Assembly: GCA_032433765.1 (NCBI GenBank)
Contig: JAVIAB010000051.1
Location: 153,025,921 to 153,089,920, forward strand
Direction of reading: 5' to 3'
DNA from: Megaustenia siamemsis
Lineage: Eukaryota; Mollusca; Gastropoda; Stylommatophora; Ariophantidae
Length of the DNA: 64,000 nt
How positions within the stretch are numbered: the first letter of the stretch is position 1; every line of letters begins with the position of its first letter. Positions 31,525-42,900 of the stretch are shown piece by piece. A program made the position numbers and the translations under genes. A model generated the notes under the pieces. That model saw only the letters and a program-made list of their open reading frames with translations. It searched no databases and was not told the origin of the DNA.

Positions 31525-31989
31525 GAATAAACTAGGTGGGGAGATTTCTGAAATGGGTAATGTGGCTGATTCAAGATGTGGTGAATTAACTAGGTGGGGA
31601 GATTTAAGAAACATGTAATGTGGCTGATTCAAGATGTGGTGAATTAACTAGGTGGGGAGATTTAAGAAACAGGTAATGTGGCTGATTCAAGATGTGGTGA
31701 ATTAACTAGGTGGGGAGATTTAAGAAACAGGTAATGTGGCTGATTCAAGATGAGGTGAATTAACTAGGTGGGGAGATTTAAGAAACAGGTAATGTGGCTG
31801 ATTCAAGATGTGGTGAATTAACTAGGTGGGGAGATTTAAGAAACAGGTAATGTGGCTGATTCAAGATGTGGTGAATCTAAGAAGTGGTGAATGAATATGA
31901 CTGATTCCAGATGTGGTGAATGAAGGTGGTTAATTCACGATGTTGTGAAGAAATGTGGTTGAATCAAGATGTAGTGAATGAAAGTGATG

Positions 31990-32224
31990 GATGAAGCTAT
32001 GAAGAACAGATAAGATGTCTCATTTATAAATGTGAACAAATGAATTAAGAACGTGGATTCAAGTCATATATCCATCGCATCATTCACTGCCTGAAGATTA
32101 ATGACTGAATGTTGCCTGACTTTTGGTTAGCTTATATAGCTTAAAATGTAAACCAAAAAATGTAATCGCAGACATAACGGATGTAGACTACGTATAAGTA
32201 CGGTTAAAACACTCGTATATAATC

Positions 32225-32225
<1 letters not shown>
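31990..32225. other. Gene-free sequence before TA array
   Basis: No feature is recognised; it may include decayed edge units of the 58-bp array. Confidence 0.35.

Positions 32226-32287
<62 letters not shown>
32226..32287. repeat. TA microsatellite
   Basis: About 30 TA dinucleotides in an uninterrupted run. Confidence 0.98.
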
Positions 32288-32290
<3 letters not shown>

Positions 32291-32532
32291 GTGTTTTTCT
32301 TTTAAAAAATGGAAAGATAAAGATTACCGAGTCTCTGTCATCCCGTTCTATAAAACGAGACAATTGTAGTATCCAGGTCTATGAAGCTTTGATGTGCTTA
32401 CATTAATGTTATCGTTGTCAATAACCGCTTTGAGAATGGAAGATAGCAGCAGTTCTAGCTGTGAACTGTGTAGAAAATATGTATATCGGAATAGTGCAAA
32501 TAATAACTGGTTACTGGGACGTATTCCGAAAG

Positions 32533-32800
32533 AACAAATGATAATAAAAAGAGAACTACTAAACACAATTAAGACAAGACAAATGAAATTTTGGGGCATG
32601 TTAAAAGACACAACAGCCTACTAAAAGTAATATTGGTAGGGAAAATACAAGGTAAAAGAGGCAGATGCAGACCAAGACTAACATGAACGAGTAACATCTA
32701 TGTCAGCCTGCACCATCAAAGCAAGAAACAGAGTAGAATGGCGATCCATGGTAGCCAACCGTCGTTGCGGAGAAGGCACTCGGTGATGATGATGATGATG
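32533..32800 (+). mobile_element. LINE-B6 fragment with target-site duplication
   Basis: A LINE-B 3' fragment (ATAAAAAGAGAACTACTAAA through GGCACTCGGTGATGATG) lacking about 20 bases near 32698 relative to B5. ATTCCGAAAG (32523-32532) and ATTCCAAAAG (32801-32810) form a 10-bp duplication with one mismatch. The tail is a short GAT run. Confidence 0.8.
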
Positions 32801-32810
32801 ATTCCAAAAG

Positions 32811-33540
32811 AGAGAGCTGAGGAGAGAGAGAGAGAAAGAGTACAGGAACTCTAACACAAGTTTCATGCTGCTTTGTTAAAAGAGAAAAGAGTAATCTCCT
32901 TTCTTACAAGATAAAATTGGTGTTGTTTCCTTACACAAACACGAAACAAGAGACCTACTGAATGTACTGTCAAGTTGTCTGTAGAACGCAAGTAATTAAC
33001 ACGGGCAATCCGAGAATAATCGGAAATTAATCTGACAGTAACGATACCACATCTTAACTAGTCCAGCCACACCATTTCTAGTATCGATATTAGTTGGTAT
33101 CGAACTTGCCAAAGTTGTTGGCAGCTCCCGAGGTAAAAGCGAGCCAAATGTTGACAGAGACAGACAGGAAACATTATTTTCCGTCGGGCATCATGGCTCA
33201 ATCTAAACTAATTTTCCAGGATCCCCAGTTTCCGCTCCCTACCAGATAGCCAAAGATCAAGTATTTGACACGTTACTTGTCATCGCTAAAATATATTTTT
33301 ATTAAAGTCATCGCGGGTTTAGTTTTTCCACTTTTTGTTAGTTCTATTTCCAGTGCAGCTACACAGTGTTTGCCATCTTCTTGTCCAGCACATCCAAATT
33401 AAGAACACTTTTGTTGGGGACTGCTTCTCTAGTCTGGCTTTCCTTGCCCTGGTAGTAGTGTCCCCGTTCTTGCAAACAAACTATTATTAATATCTGCTTC
33501 TTTCCTTCCTCATTTGCCTTTCAGCGTCGAGGGATCTTAT
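32811..33540. other. Gene-free, apparently low-copy sequence
   Basis: Begins with a short GA-rich run. The rest looks unique and somewhat GC-richer (33060-33260), with no coding frame that I can support. Confidence 0.4.
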
Positions 33541-33544
33541 TGGC

Positions 33545-34290
33545 TATCTTGAAGTAGAGAATGACCATTTCATTAATGATATTGAATTAGAGAGAATGAA
33601 CATTTCTTTAAGAATATTGAAATAGAGAGAATGGACGTTTCTTTGAAGATATTGAACTAGAGAGAATGAACGTTTCTTTAAGGATATTGAACTAGAGAGA
33701 ATGAACGTTTCTTTCAGGATATTGAACTAGGGAGAATGAGCGTTTCTTTTCGGATATTGAACTAAAGAGAATGAACGTTTCTTTTCGGATATTGAACTAA
33801 ACAGAATGAACGTTTCTTTAAGAATATTGAACTAGAGAGAATGAACGTTTCTTTAAGAATATTGAACTAGAGAGAATGAACGTTTCTTTAAGAATATTGA
33901 ACTAGGGAGAATAACCGTTTCTTTAAAAATATTGAACTATGGAGAATTTGCGTTTCTTTAAGAATATTGAACTAGAGATAATGAACGTTTCTTTAATAAT
34001 ATTGAACTATAGAGAATGAACATTTCTTTAAGAATATTGAACTAGAGAGAATGAACGTTTCTTTTCGGATATTGAACTAGAGAGAATGAACGTTTCTTTA
34101 AGAATATTGAACTAGAGAGAATGAACGTTTCTTTTAAGAATATTGAACTAGAGATAATGAACGTTTCTTTAATAATATTGAACTAGAGAGAATGAACGTT
34201 TCTTTAAGAATATTGAACTAGAGAGAATGAAAGTTTCTTTAAGAATATTGAACTAGAGAGAATGAAGCGAGAATATTGAAATAGAGAGAA
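33545..34290. repeat. Minisatellite, 35-bp unit, about 21 copies
   Basis: The unit is AGAATATTGAACTAGAGAGA then ATGAACGTTTCTTTA. Variants with TTTTCGGATATTG recur at scattered positions. It is related to the 33-bp array at 34583-34858. Confidence 0.95.
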
Positions 34291-34295
34291 TAAAG

Positions 34296-34520
34296 TGAAT
34301 CATAGGAGGATGAGGTATGTTTTCAGCACTCAGAAAAAATGACAAATAAACAACAGAAAAAAAGAACAATACATGGTCCGAAGCAGGATCGATTCTGTAA
34401 AACATATCTCTTCCTTCTGTGATTCATATCTTGTTCTTTGTTTTTTTTCCTTGTTGTTGTTTATTTGTAATTTTTTCTGAGTGCTGTGAAAGATACCTCT
34501 TCCTCCTATGATTTGCTGAA
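34296..34520. mobile_element. Cluster of SINE S3 tails, opposed
   Basis: A minus-oriented S3 tail (34296-34395: GTGAATCATAGGAGG, GAGGTATGTTTTCAGCACTC) with box-B-like GATCCTGC at its inner end meets plus-oriented tails (34396-34430 and 34430-34515: TTTATTTGTAATTTTTTCTG, AGTGCTGTGAAAGATACCTC). The opposed tails make an imperfect inverted repeat with arms of about 60 bases. The cluster separates two related minisatellites. Confidence 0.55.
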
Positions 34521-34582
34521 TTATCACCACGGATGTTTCCCTTCAATAATAATATTCATTTATTATTGTTTGTCTCCGGTAG

Positions 34583-34858
34583 AGAGAATGAACATTTCAT
34601 CAAGAATATTGAAATAGAGATTGGACATTTCATCAAGAATATTGAAATAGAGATTGAACATTTCATCAAGAATATTGAAATAGAGATTGAACATTTCATC
34701 AAGAATATTGAAATAGAGATTGAACATTTCATCAAGAATATTGAAATAGAGATTGCACATTTCAAACAGAATATTGAAATAGAGATTGAACATTTCATCA
34801 AGAATATTGAAATAGAGATTAAACATTTCATCGAGAATATTGAAATAGATAAAATGAA
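34583..34858. repeat. Minisatellite, 33-bp unit, 8 copies
   Basis: The unit is AGAATATTGAAATAGAGATT then GAACATTTCATCA, clearly a relative of the 35-bp unit across the SINE cluster. As 33 is 11 codons, both strands give open frames of up to 125 codons; these are artefacts. Confidence 0.95.
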
Positions 34859-34867
34859 CATTTCTGT

Positions 34868-35968
34868 TATATTAAATTGTATCAAGACAGAGGAATTAGT
34901 ATCAAGATAGAAGAATTAGTATCGAGATAGAAGAATTAGTATCAAGATAGAATAACTGATATCAAGATAGAAGAATTAGTATCGAGATATAAGAATTAGT
35001 ATCGAGATAGAAGAATTAGTATCGAGATAGAAGAATTAGTATCGAAATAGAAGAATTAGTATCGAGATAGAAGAATTAGTATCGAGATAGAATAACTGGT
35101 ATCAAGATAGAAGAATTAGTATCGAGATAGAAGAATTAGTATCGAGATAGAATAACTGATATCAAGATAGAAGAATTAGTATCGGGATAGAATAACTGAT
35201 ATAAAGATAGAAGAATTAGTATCGAGATAGAAGAATTAGTATCGAGATAGAAGAATTAGTATCGAGATAGAAGAATTAGTATCGAGATAGAAGAATTAGT
35301 ATCAAGGTAGAAGAATTAGTATCGAGATAGAAGAATTAGTATCAAGGTAGAAGAATTAGTATCAAGGTAGAAAAATTAGTATCAAGATAGAAGAATTAGT
35401 ATCAAGATAGAATAACTTGTATCAAGATAGAAGAACTTGTATCAAGATAGAATAACTGGTATCAAGATAGAAGAACTTGTATCAAGATAGAATAACTGGT
35501 ATCAAGATAGAATAACTGGTATCAAGATAGAAGAATTAGTATCAAGATAGAAGAACTTGTATCAAGATAGAAGAACTTGTATCAAGATAGAAGAACTGGT
35601 ATCAAGATAGAAGAATTAGTATCAAGATAGAAGAATTAGTATCAAGATAGAAGAACTTGTATCAAGTTAGAAGAACTCGTATCAAGATAGAATAACTGGT
35701 ATCAAGATAGAAGAATTATTATCAAGATAGAAGAACTTGTATCAAGATGGAAGAATTAGTATCAAGATAGAATAACTATTATCAAGATAGAAGAACTTGT
35801 ATCAAGATAGAAGAACTGGTATCAAGATAGAATAACTGGTATCAAGATAGAAGAATTAGTATCAAGATAGAATAATTGGTGTCAAGATAGAAGAATTAGT
35901 ATCAAGATAGAATAACTGGTATCAAGATAGAAGAACTTGTATCAAGATAGAAGAACTGGTATCAAGAC
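34868..35968. repeat. Minisatellite, 20-bp unit, about 55 copies
   Basis: The unit is ATCAAGATAGAAGAATTAGT. The period is exactly 20, with few length changes. Left units favour ATCGAGATAG, right units ATCAAGATAG with AATAACTGGT or GAACTTGT endings, so subtypes are regionally sorted. Confidence 0.97.
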
Positions 35969-35969
35969 T

Positions 35970-36690
35970 AAGGAGCTTTACCCAAATCTTGACGACATAG
36001 ACATTAAGTTGAAGACACACGGTTCATTCATTCGTTCTTGATGACTATATATTTATTTGCGATGCACACTAAACTGACAGAAGAATCTACCTTATTTTGT
36101 TCAAATGCAAGGGTCGCAGTTGTGAGCACTCACACGATTTAGAATTGTGAACATTCAATGTACTTCAAAAGTCAAACTGGAAAGTGTTCACATTTTAGAG
36201 ACAACGACGGTATTAGTAGTTTGAAGAAAGTACAACACAAAACTTATTAAAGCAGCATAACCGAGAAAGATGGAGGCGAGATAGAAACTTCATCTTTATT
36301 GATTCTATCCTTGTTTGCCGCATGGAAGACTTTGCTACTAAGAACACAATGGAAAAATGTTGCGGGGATCCTCAAGTTGTTTAGACGTGGGTACTGGTGG
36401 ATAATGATTGGACTTGTAGGGGAATAACTATACGAAAAATGTTTGAATTTTGAGAACGGTCGCTATCAATATTATTAATGTTCTCAATTTCAGGCTTTCA
36501 AAATGCTGTCAGCTGTAAAGCGGATTGATTCTAAATTTACGAGGAAAAATATCAGTTTAATCGTAACGCGAAAGAAGAAAATGACGCCTTAGTCTTTATG
36601 GAAAATAAATAAATCAAGAAAGAGATAGACTTTAGAAGTTTAGAAATGGGCAGGGGAGATTGACAACAGATGTTACAAAAAGCAAACCAT
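35970..36690. other. Gene-free sequence
   Basis: No coding or repeat features recognised. Confidence 0.4.
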
Positions 36691-36970
36691 TTGATTTAAT
36701 CTATCTATCTATCTATAGTCCTTTCGAGCCGAAGTCGGCACATAGGGCAGAACCACAATCTCAAAAACAGAAACCTTGCGTGCCAAAGTGGCACATATTG
36801 CGGAGATCACTGCTTCCAAAATCTATGGTTCTGTTTCCATAGCAATACTTTTTACAATGACAGCTTGTCAAGTCATCGATCAACCTCCTTAGTCGCCTCT
36901 TACGACATGCATGGAAGGTCACAGTGTCACTATTCTTTACTTCCCACACAATGAGGCCCGGTAACACACG
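36690..36970 (-). repeat. Possible retroelement 3' end with GATA tail
   Basis: On the minus strand the sequence is GC-richer, contains CATGTCGTAAGAGGCGACTA, and ends CGGCTCGAAAGGACT followed by ATAGATAGATAGATAGATTA. LINE-E ends similarly (TTCGAGCGAACGAAAG then ATAGATAGAT). A 3' UTR of a related element is a reasonable guess. Confidence 0.35.
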
Positions 36971-37092
36971 GGAGTGTTTGATTGAATAGTTGCTTCTATA
37001 AAGCAGCCTTCGTCAATTGAATATAGATTTTGCAGTGATCCTGGGAAATGTTATTTTTTCATTTCTTTCGCCGTGTATTCTCTTTTTCTATA

Positions 37093-37350
37093 GGGAGCCG
37101 CGATAGCTCAGTGGTTAGTGAACTGGACTACAAAGGACAAGGGGTAGGGTTCGATCCCAACCGACGGCTCCGGGTTCACCCAGCCTTAAATGGGTACCGG
37201 ATTTTTTTCTGGGAAAGTAAAGCGGCACGGGCGTAATACCGACCACATTACCCCAAAAATTATGTGCTGAAGGTCTGTAAAATAGGGTCACTAACACCAT
37301 ATTTCCCTTTACGCCACTTGGCGTGACGGGGTACTTTACTTTTTTTTTTT
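37093..37350 (+). mobile_element. SINE family S1, copy d
   Basis: The best-preserved S1 copy: box A (TAGCTCAGTGGTTAG) and box B (GGTTCGATCCC) within GGGAGCCGCG...CGACGGCTCC, central domain, terminal CGCCACTTGGCG palindrome and a T-run at 37339-37352. I could not define a target duplication. Confidence 0.9.
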
Positions 37351-37354
37351 TTTA

Positions 37355-37645
37355 ACTATTTTGAGCTGGAGCTTTAGAATGTGTTTCCACAGATAACGGT
37401 CTGCAACTATATCTTCCCAGGCTGCAGGGTTTATATTCTGGGTCTATTATAGAACAACAAACACAAAACATTAAATACAACCAGTGCGCTTTATGATAGT
37501 GCTTTTCCAATTCTACCGCAACTAAAGACAAAATATAAAAAAAACAAGGAAAATAAGATGCACGGAAATTCTTAACCCCAAGATCAAAAGAGAAAATCAG
37601 AAATTGTGATATAAGGGAAACAATATGGCTTGGGTCACAATAAGA
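37355..37645. other. Gene-free sequence
   Basis: AT-rich spacer between SINE S1d and LINE-F2; no feature recognised. Confidence 0.4.
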
Positions 37646-37649
37646 AACA

Positions 37650-37990
37650 ACAAATCAAGTGGTGGGTGGGTGGTCTAGGCTCAGATTCGTTGAGGACCGT
37701 CAACCAATGGACCGGGCGGACGTCATCAATTCTCTCGGAGATGTGGGAAGGGCACAGGACTTCGACAACCATAATTCCACGTCGCTCCTTTGGATAAAAA
37801 AGATGGGAGTTAAGATGAGCACAGCCAGAAACGAGAAACTTTGTGGACGTGTAAGAAGACTTATCAACCAACACAGAACCGGAGTTGTGAGTCGCTGTAC
37901 GCTGCGGGACTTGCTGAGGACGGGATCTGAGCACCTGTGGACATGTTTGGAGAGCAATGGTGATGACCAGCAAATAACTCAATAACTTGA
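37650..37990 (+). pseudogene. LINE-F2: C-terminal region after RNase H
   Basis: A frame encoding MDRADVINSLGDVGRAQDFD, KKMGVKMSTARNEKL and TLRDLLRTGSEHLWTCLE is collinear with the second half of LINE-F1 (25025-25273). Identity is high at DNA level and extends past the stop (ATAACTCAA). The RNase H catalytic part is absent, so this is a shorter 5' truncation. Confidence 0.75.
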
Positions 37991-38054
37991 TCAATCAAAT
38001 GGTTTGGACATACAGTGAGATCACTCTCAGACGCACCTTCTGAGGACATTGAAT

Positions 38055-38520
38055 TCATCATCGTCCAGAGTGCCGTCTCCTCATCGACGGTTAGCTACCA
38101 TGGAGCACCATCCCGTTCTGTCTCTTGTTTTGATGGTGCAGGTTGTCATAGGCAGATTTGTTAATCTTTTCATGTTACTCGGCCATGTTAGTCTCGGTCT
38201 GCCTCTGTCCCTTACTTTGATGGTGCAGGCTGTCATAGGCTGATTTGTTAATCTTTTCATGTTACTCGGCCATGTTAGTCTCGGTCTGCCTCTGTCCCTT
38301 ACTTTGATGGTGCAGGTTGTCATAGGCTGATTTGTTAATCTTTTCATGTTACTCGGCCATGTTAGTTTCGGTCTGCCACTGTCCCTTACTTTGATGGTGC
38401 ACGTTGTCATAGGCTGATTTGTCCATCTGTTGATTTTGCTAGGCCACGTTAGTTTTTGTCTGCTTCTGCCTCTTTTACCTTGTATTTTCCCTTCTAAGAC
38501 TACTTTTATTAGACAACTTT
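38055..38520 (-). mobile_element. LINE-B7 with internal 87-bp triplication
   Basis: A minus-strand LINE-B 3' end (CATCGACGGTTAGCTACCAT near 38082, LTWPSNMKRLTNQPMT coding, and the GKIQGKRGR region at 38480). A segment from TGGTGCAGG is repeated at 38134, 38221, 38308 and 38395, spacing 87 bp. As 87 is 29 codons, the minus frame stays open with a repeated RDRGRPRLTWPSNMKRLTN peptide; that peptide repeat is secondary. Confidence 0.85.
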
Positions 38521-38524
38521 AACA

Positions 38525-39015
38525 CGAGGACATTGAAACTCCAAATACATTGGGGAAAAGGATAAAGACAGAAGTCACGATAGGCATGATGCACTTACGT
38601 GAACACTCTAATCTGCCATGAAGATAAAATAACAGGAAATAGAGGCAGAAGGTACAGTTAGCTGGTGTACCTAATTTATTAGAAGTCTAATAGAGTTCCA
38701 AATACAGAATATGACAAAGAACAGTAAAAGTAGATAATAAAATGTATCAGTAGAGATCATATACTTAACAATAGTAATATGCAAGAATGTTCTGGTCAGA
38801 AAAAAGCATATCATTTTTTATAACAGTTAATATTAATGTTAGAATGTTTGTTATTCTTTATGTCTCACCAACCTTCATATTTTGTGTGCAACCACATTAT
38901 ATATTTATCATTTCTGATATCTTTCTGGGGGAATATATTATCTTCTTTCCATCTACTTTTTCTTCCCTCAATTGTATGCACTTGTCGATATACCCAAGCT
39001 GTTTCCATGTCATTC
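38525..39015. other. Gene-free sequence
   Basis: AT-rich, no feature recognised. Confidence 0.4.
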
Positions 39016-39017
39016 AA

Positions 39018-39252
39018 GTTGTAAGTATCTTTCGGGCACATCATGGGAAGAATGAAGTTGGAATACTTGGTTACAACTGACAAAACACAGAGAAAAAGAG
39101 ATCGAGGACGACAAAGAGAGACGATACTATAAGAAATGATAGATTGTTTTGTGTCATGGCATGGAAAACAGTCAACAATAGAAATGATGCGATACAGTGT
39201 GGATAGAAGATTATGGTAGGACATGGTCGCCTACGCCAACCAGTATGGCACA
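39018..39252 (+). mobile_element. LINE-C5, 3' terminal fragment
   Basis: CTTTCGGGCACATCATGGGA through CAGTATGGCACATGATGATG matches the last 235 bp of LINE-C8. It ends in a short ATG tail. Confidence 0.8.
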
Positions 39253-39289
39253 TGATGATGAGTAAAGGATCATGATTGCTTCCTCCTGA

Positions 39290-39450
39290 TGTTGGTAACA
39301 GTTTCCGCTTCGATCTAGCATCTTTCAGAATGTCCTCATTACTGCTTTAAGATTCCTCGATGCCTCATAAATTCTTCACAGAAATTACATCTCTCCGCTG
39401 TCAACAATATTTCTGTATATTATTGTCCATGATGAACAATCTTCACGTTA
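39290..39450 (-). mobile_element. Possible decayed LINE-C fragment
   Basis: Weak minus-strand similarity to LINE-C1 around 4938-5060 (CAGAATGTCCTCATTACTGC, CACAGAAATTACATCTCTCC, ATTGTCCATGATGAAC). The match is patchy. Confidence 0.3.
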
Positions 39451-39589
39451 TTAAGTACATGTCTACTGTACAGTTGTGTGTTACTGATACTTTAGTAAAT
39501 TTGCTCATTTACGTCTTTCCAGAAACAAAAAAAATATACATGCTTAATGAACTAAATATTCAATGTGACTAAAAGGAGCTATCTCTTAA

Positions 39590-40222
39590 ACAGTGGAACA
39601 ACTTAGTGGAACAATATTAAAACAGGTAAATGAATGTAAATATCTGGGAACAATGTTAACTTCTGATGGTAGATGTACAACAGAGGTGACATGCAGAATG
39701 GCTCAGGCAAAAGCAGGTTTCCAGAAAATGAGGAAGATACTTTTGCAATCCATTTTTGACAACAGAAACAAAGAAAAGAGTACTTATAAGCTCTATAGAG
39801 CCAGTCTTACCATATGGATATGAATCATGGACAGCATACAGGAAAATCACTGGAGGCTGTCGAAATGTGATTTTACAGAAGAATGTTGAGAACAAATTGG
39901 ACAGCTAAGAAGGGTAATGAAAATGTTCTGAAAGAGGCCAAAGCAAAAAGAGAGCCAATTTCCAATATTACGAAGAAACAATACTCATTTTTTGGTCATG
40001 CCATAAGAAAAAAACAGCTGGAATATATTGTGACAACTGGGAAAATAGAGGGACGAAGAGATAGAGGGAAGCAAAGAGAAAAGAAAGGAGAAAAGATACC
40101 AGACAGCTTATGAGAATGACTTGGCAGAAGGTCAACAACAGAAATGATTAATAACTGTCGAGATCGAAAGTTGTGGAGTGACATGATCATCTACGCCAGC
40201 AGCAGGCAGGGCACATCATGAT
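39590..40222 (+). mobile_element. LINE-C7, diverged subfamily copy
   Basis: Frames encode VNECKYLGTMLTSDGRCTT and FQKMRKILLQS (39593-39823), then RTNWTAKKGNENVLKEAKAK and FFGHAIRKKQLEYIVTTGKI (39883-40113), ending in GGGCACATCATGATGATG. It is less similar to the other copies than they are to each other, so likely an older subfamily. Frameshifts break the frame. Confidence 0.75.
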
Positions 40223-40229
40223 GATGATA

Positions 40230-40712
40230 TCTTAAAATTAAAAAAAAAAATGTGTGTGGTTAAACATTGAATATTGCATCCCGTAAAACTCTCAGATCCG
40301 CCATTTTTTTTTTAGCTATTTGTTACGAACATGAAAAACTAAAATATATTACATAAAAAAATATTTACTTTCCCTAGAAATGTTACGTTCCGTGTCTCAG
40401 GTAAAAAATTGAAACCACTTCCACAAAGTATCCATTTTAAGAATGAGTGGAATGTACTAGACTCAGAACACGTCCATCAATAAATGCTGCAATGTTTCCA
40501 AAATAACAACTAAAATACCACTTTAAGAGGTAAACAAATAGCGGTGACTGGCGTAGGTAATCACGTCTCGCAGTAACCTTATAAAAGTCTTAAAACACTG
40601 CAACAATTTTTATACAAGCCATTTATTTATCTTTTAGTTTGTAGCTATTTATATACTTTGAAGTCATGTAGTAGTAAACATAATTGAGGCTCAATATGCG
40701 AAACACTAAATG
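40230..40712. other. Gene-free sequence
   Basis: AT-rich; no feature recognised. Confidence 0.4.
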
Positions 40713-40715
40713 TTA

Positions 40716-41612
40716 GTTTGAAAGTGACAATCTATTTGATAGTGACAATCTATTTGAGAGTGTATGTTTGACAGTGAATGTTCGTTTGAAAGTGAAGGTC
40801 TCAGAATACTGGTTTCTTGGAAAGTGACAGTCTGAGGGTGACAGTTTGTTAGAATGTGAGTGTCTGAGGTTGACAGCTCTATTGGAATGTGACAGTCTGA
40901 GGCTAGAAGTTTTTTTTTTAATGTGACACCTTTAGGTTGAAAATGTGTTAGAAAGTGACAGTCTGAAACTATCTGTTTGTTGGAAGATAAGAGTCTGAGA
41001 TTGACAGTGTGTTGCAACGTGACATTCTGAGATTGACAGTGTGTTGCAACGTGACATTCTGAGATTGACAGTGTGTTGCAATGTGACATTCTGAGATTGA
41101 CAGTGTGCTGCAATGTGACATTCTGAGATTGACAGTGTGTTGCAACGTGACATTCTGAGATTGACAGTGTGTTGCAACGTGACATTCTGAGATTGACAGT
41201 GTGTTGCAACGTGACATTCTGAGATTGACAGTGTGTTGCAATGTGACATTCTGAGATTGATAGTGTGTTGCAACGTGACATTCTGAGATTGACAGTGTGT
41301 TGCAACGTGACATTCTGAGATTGACAGTGTGTTGCAATGTGACATTCTGAGATTGACAGTGTGCTGCAATGTGACATTCTGAGATTGACAGTGTGTTGCA
41401 ATGTGGCATTCTGAGATTGACAGTGTGTTGCAATGTGGCATTCTGAGATTGACAGTGTGCTGCAATGTGACATTTTGAGATTGATAGTTAGTTGGAAAGT
41501 GACAATCTGAGATTGACAGTTGTAATGTGACATTCTGAGATTGACAGTTTTTTTTTTTTGGAAAGTAACACTCTGAGATTGACAGCTTGTTGGAAAGTGA
41601 CCGTATGATTCA
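40716..41612. repeat. Minisatellite, 32-bp unit, about 28 copies
   Basis: The core unit is GACATTCTGAGATTGACAGT then GTGTTGCAACGT. Inner copies (40990-41470) are nearly identical; outer copies are diverged and vary in length. The three minus-strand frames of 154-275 codons arise because the unit holds no minus-strand stop in any phase. Confidence 0.95.
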
Positions 41613-41614
41613 TT

Positions 41615-42330
41615 ACAGCTTTAAGGATATTACCTGTAGGGCGGTGAAAAGGAAAGACATATCAAGAGTGTGTGTAAACAACATGCTACCTAAACCATTA
41701 GCTTTCAAACCTTACGTAATCTTTTGAGAAGCGACTTAGCACATTAGTACCTACCTATTGCCTTAGTTGAAGCTGCAAGTGAGTGACCGTTTAGTTTCAG
41801 GGCACTGGATTATTTGAACTTGGCAATGAACATCTGGTGTAGAGCGTCATTGTGGTTAACACTAAATAAAGAAGCAATTTGTATACCCCAGCTGACGCGT
41901 TACACGCATGCGACACGTGGTCTACTTCGGGGTAAGGATAAATGGCGAGAAGATAATAAGCATTCGTACCGACGATATATACGTACATACCAGCGACGGA
42001 CGGTGGGCTCTTGAGGCGGTCAGGACGTGAGACGGAACTTTCAGGTTGACTTTTAACTTGATAATTTGTGACATTAACATTACAGCAATTTATGATATGT
42101 AAATAAGCTCTTCAACGATTGCCCTAAATTAACATTTTTATAATTACATCAGAAAACCTGAGGTCTTTTTTTTTATATTATAAGCTATGAGAAAAAAATG
42201 ACTTTGCTGATTTGTTAAAGTTTTTTTATATCTAAATACAGTGCAGTGATTCTAAGTTGATAGTAGATCATAATTTTTCCTATTGCCTCTATTTCATTAT
42301 GTTAGAATAAATAAATGAACACCATCTTAT
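41615..42330. other. Gene-free sequence
   Basis: No coding or repeat features recognised. Confidence 0.4.
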
Positions 42331-42334
42331 TAGT

Positions 42335-42900
42335 CGTTCATCTGTTGCCATAGCAGCGAGGAGTCGATTGAAGAAATGGCATACTTCGTCTACATACACA
42401 TTGCAAGGTCGATAGATGCCGTTGTACAGTTGTAGGTTTGACCTATCTAGACATTGAAGCTTATTTATTAGTAACGGCTCGAAATAGTAAAAGTAAAGTA
42501 CCCCGTCACGCCAAGTGGCGTATAGGGAATATGGTGTTAGTGACCATAAATTTTACAGACCTTCGGCACATGATTTTTAGGGTAATGTGGCCTGTATTAC
42601 GTCTGTGCCACTTCACTTCCCAGAAAAAAAATCAGGTACCCATTAAAGGCTGGGTGAACCCGGAAGCCGTCGGTTGGGATCGAAGCCTACCCCTTGTCCT
42701 TTGTAGTCCAGTTCACTAACAACTGAGCTATCGCGGCTCCCAACGGCTCGAATTACTTGAGCTGAATCATGGCTATACTAGAGAATACTGTCGTTGGTCA
42801 TACATTGACACTTTTAACTCGTAGAACTGCAATGTGGTATGTTATGTTTTCTAATAAAATATTACAGGAGTCGTGTGGCCTTCTCTGAATTTCCGCCGCT
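42335..42900. repeat. Dispersed repeat D2, copy 1, containing SINE S1e
   Basis: The flanks of S1e join into a sequence matching 59600-60690: GAAATGGCATA, GATGCCGTTGTACAGTTG, TTATTTATTAGTAACGGCTC, then CATGGCTATACTAGAGAATA and GTGGCCTTCTCTGAATTTCC. In this copy the GGCTATACTAG segment is single. It has no protein signature. Confidence 0.65.
42484..42741 (-). mobile_element. SINE family S1, copy e
   Basis: Minus-strand S1 with head at 42665-42741. AACGGCTCGAA at 42473-42483 and 42742-42752 is an 11-bp target-site duplication. Inserted within repeat D2, so S1 moved after D2. Confidence 0.9.

Larger units (their letters stand above)
30832..31880. repeat. Minisatellite, 58-bp unit, split by LINE-B5
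   Basis: Units (ATTAACTAGGTGGGGAGATT, TAAGAAACAGGTAATGTGGC, TGATTCAAGATGTGGTGA) lie on both sides of the LINE: about two at 30832-30960 and six at 31525-31880. The LINE occupies 30961-31524. Degenerate half-units trail off toward 31990. Confidence 0.9.

Noticed and set aside
38049..38410. Repeat-containing protein with RGRPRLTWPSNMKRL units
   Set aside because: It is the LINE-B C-terminal coding region triplicated at DNA level; upstream and downstream are LINE-B 3' sequences.
40706..41533. Three minus-strand frames of 154-275 codons
   Set aside because: Same cause with the 32-bp unit; the peptide repeats of about 32 residues are the three phases of one unit.
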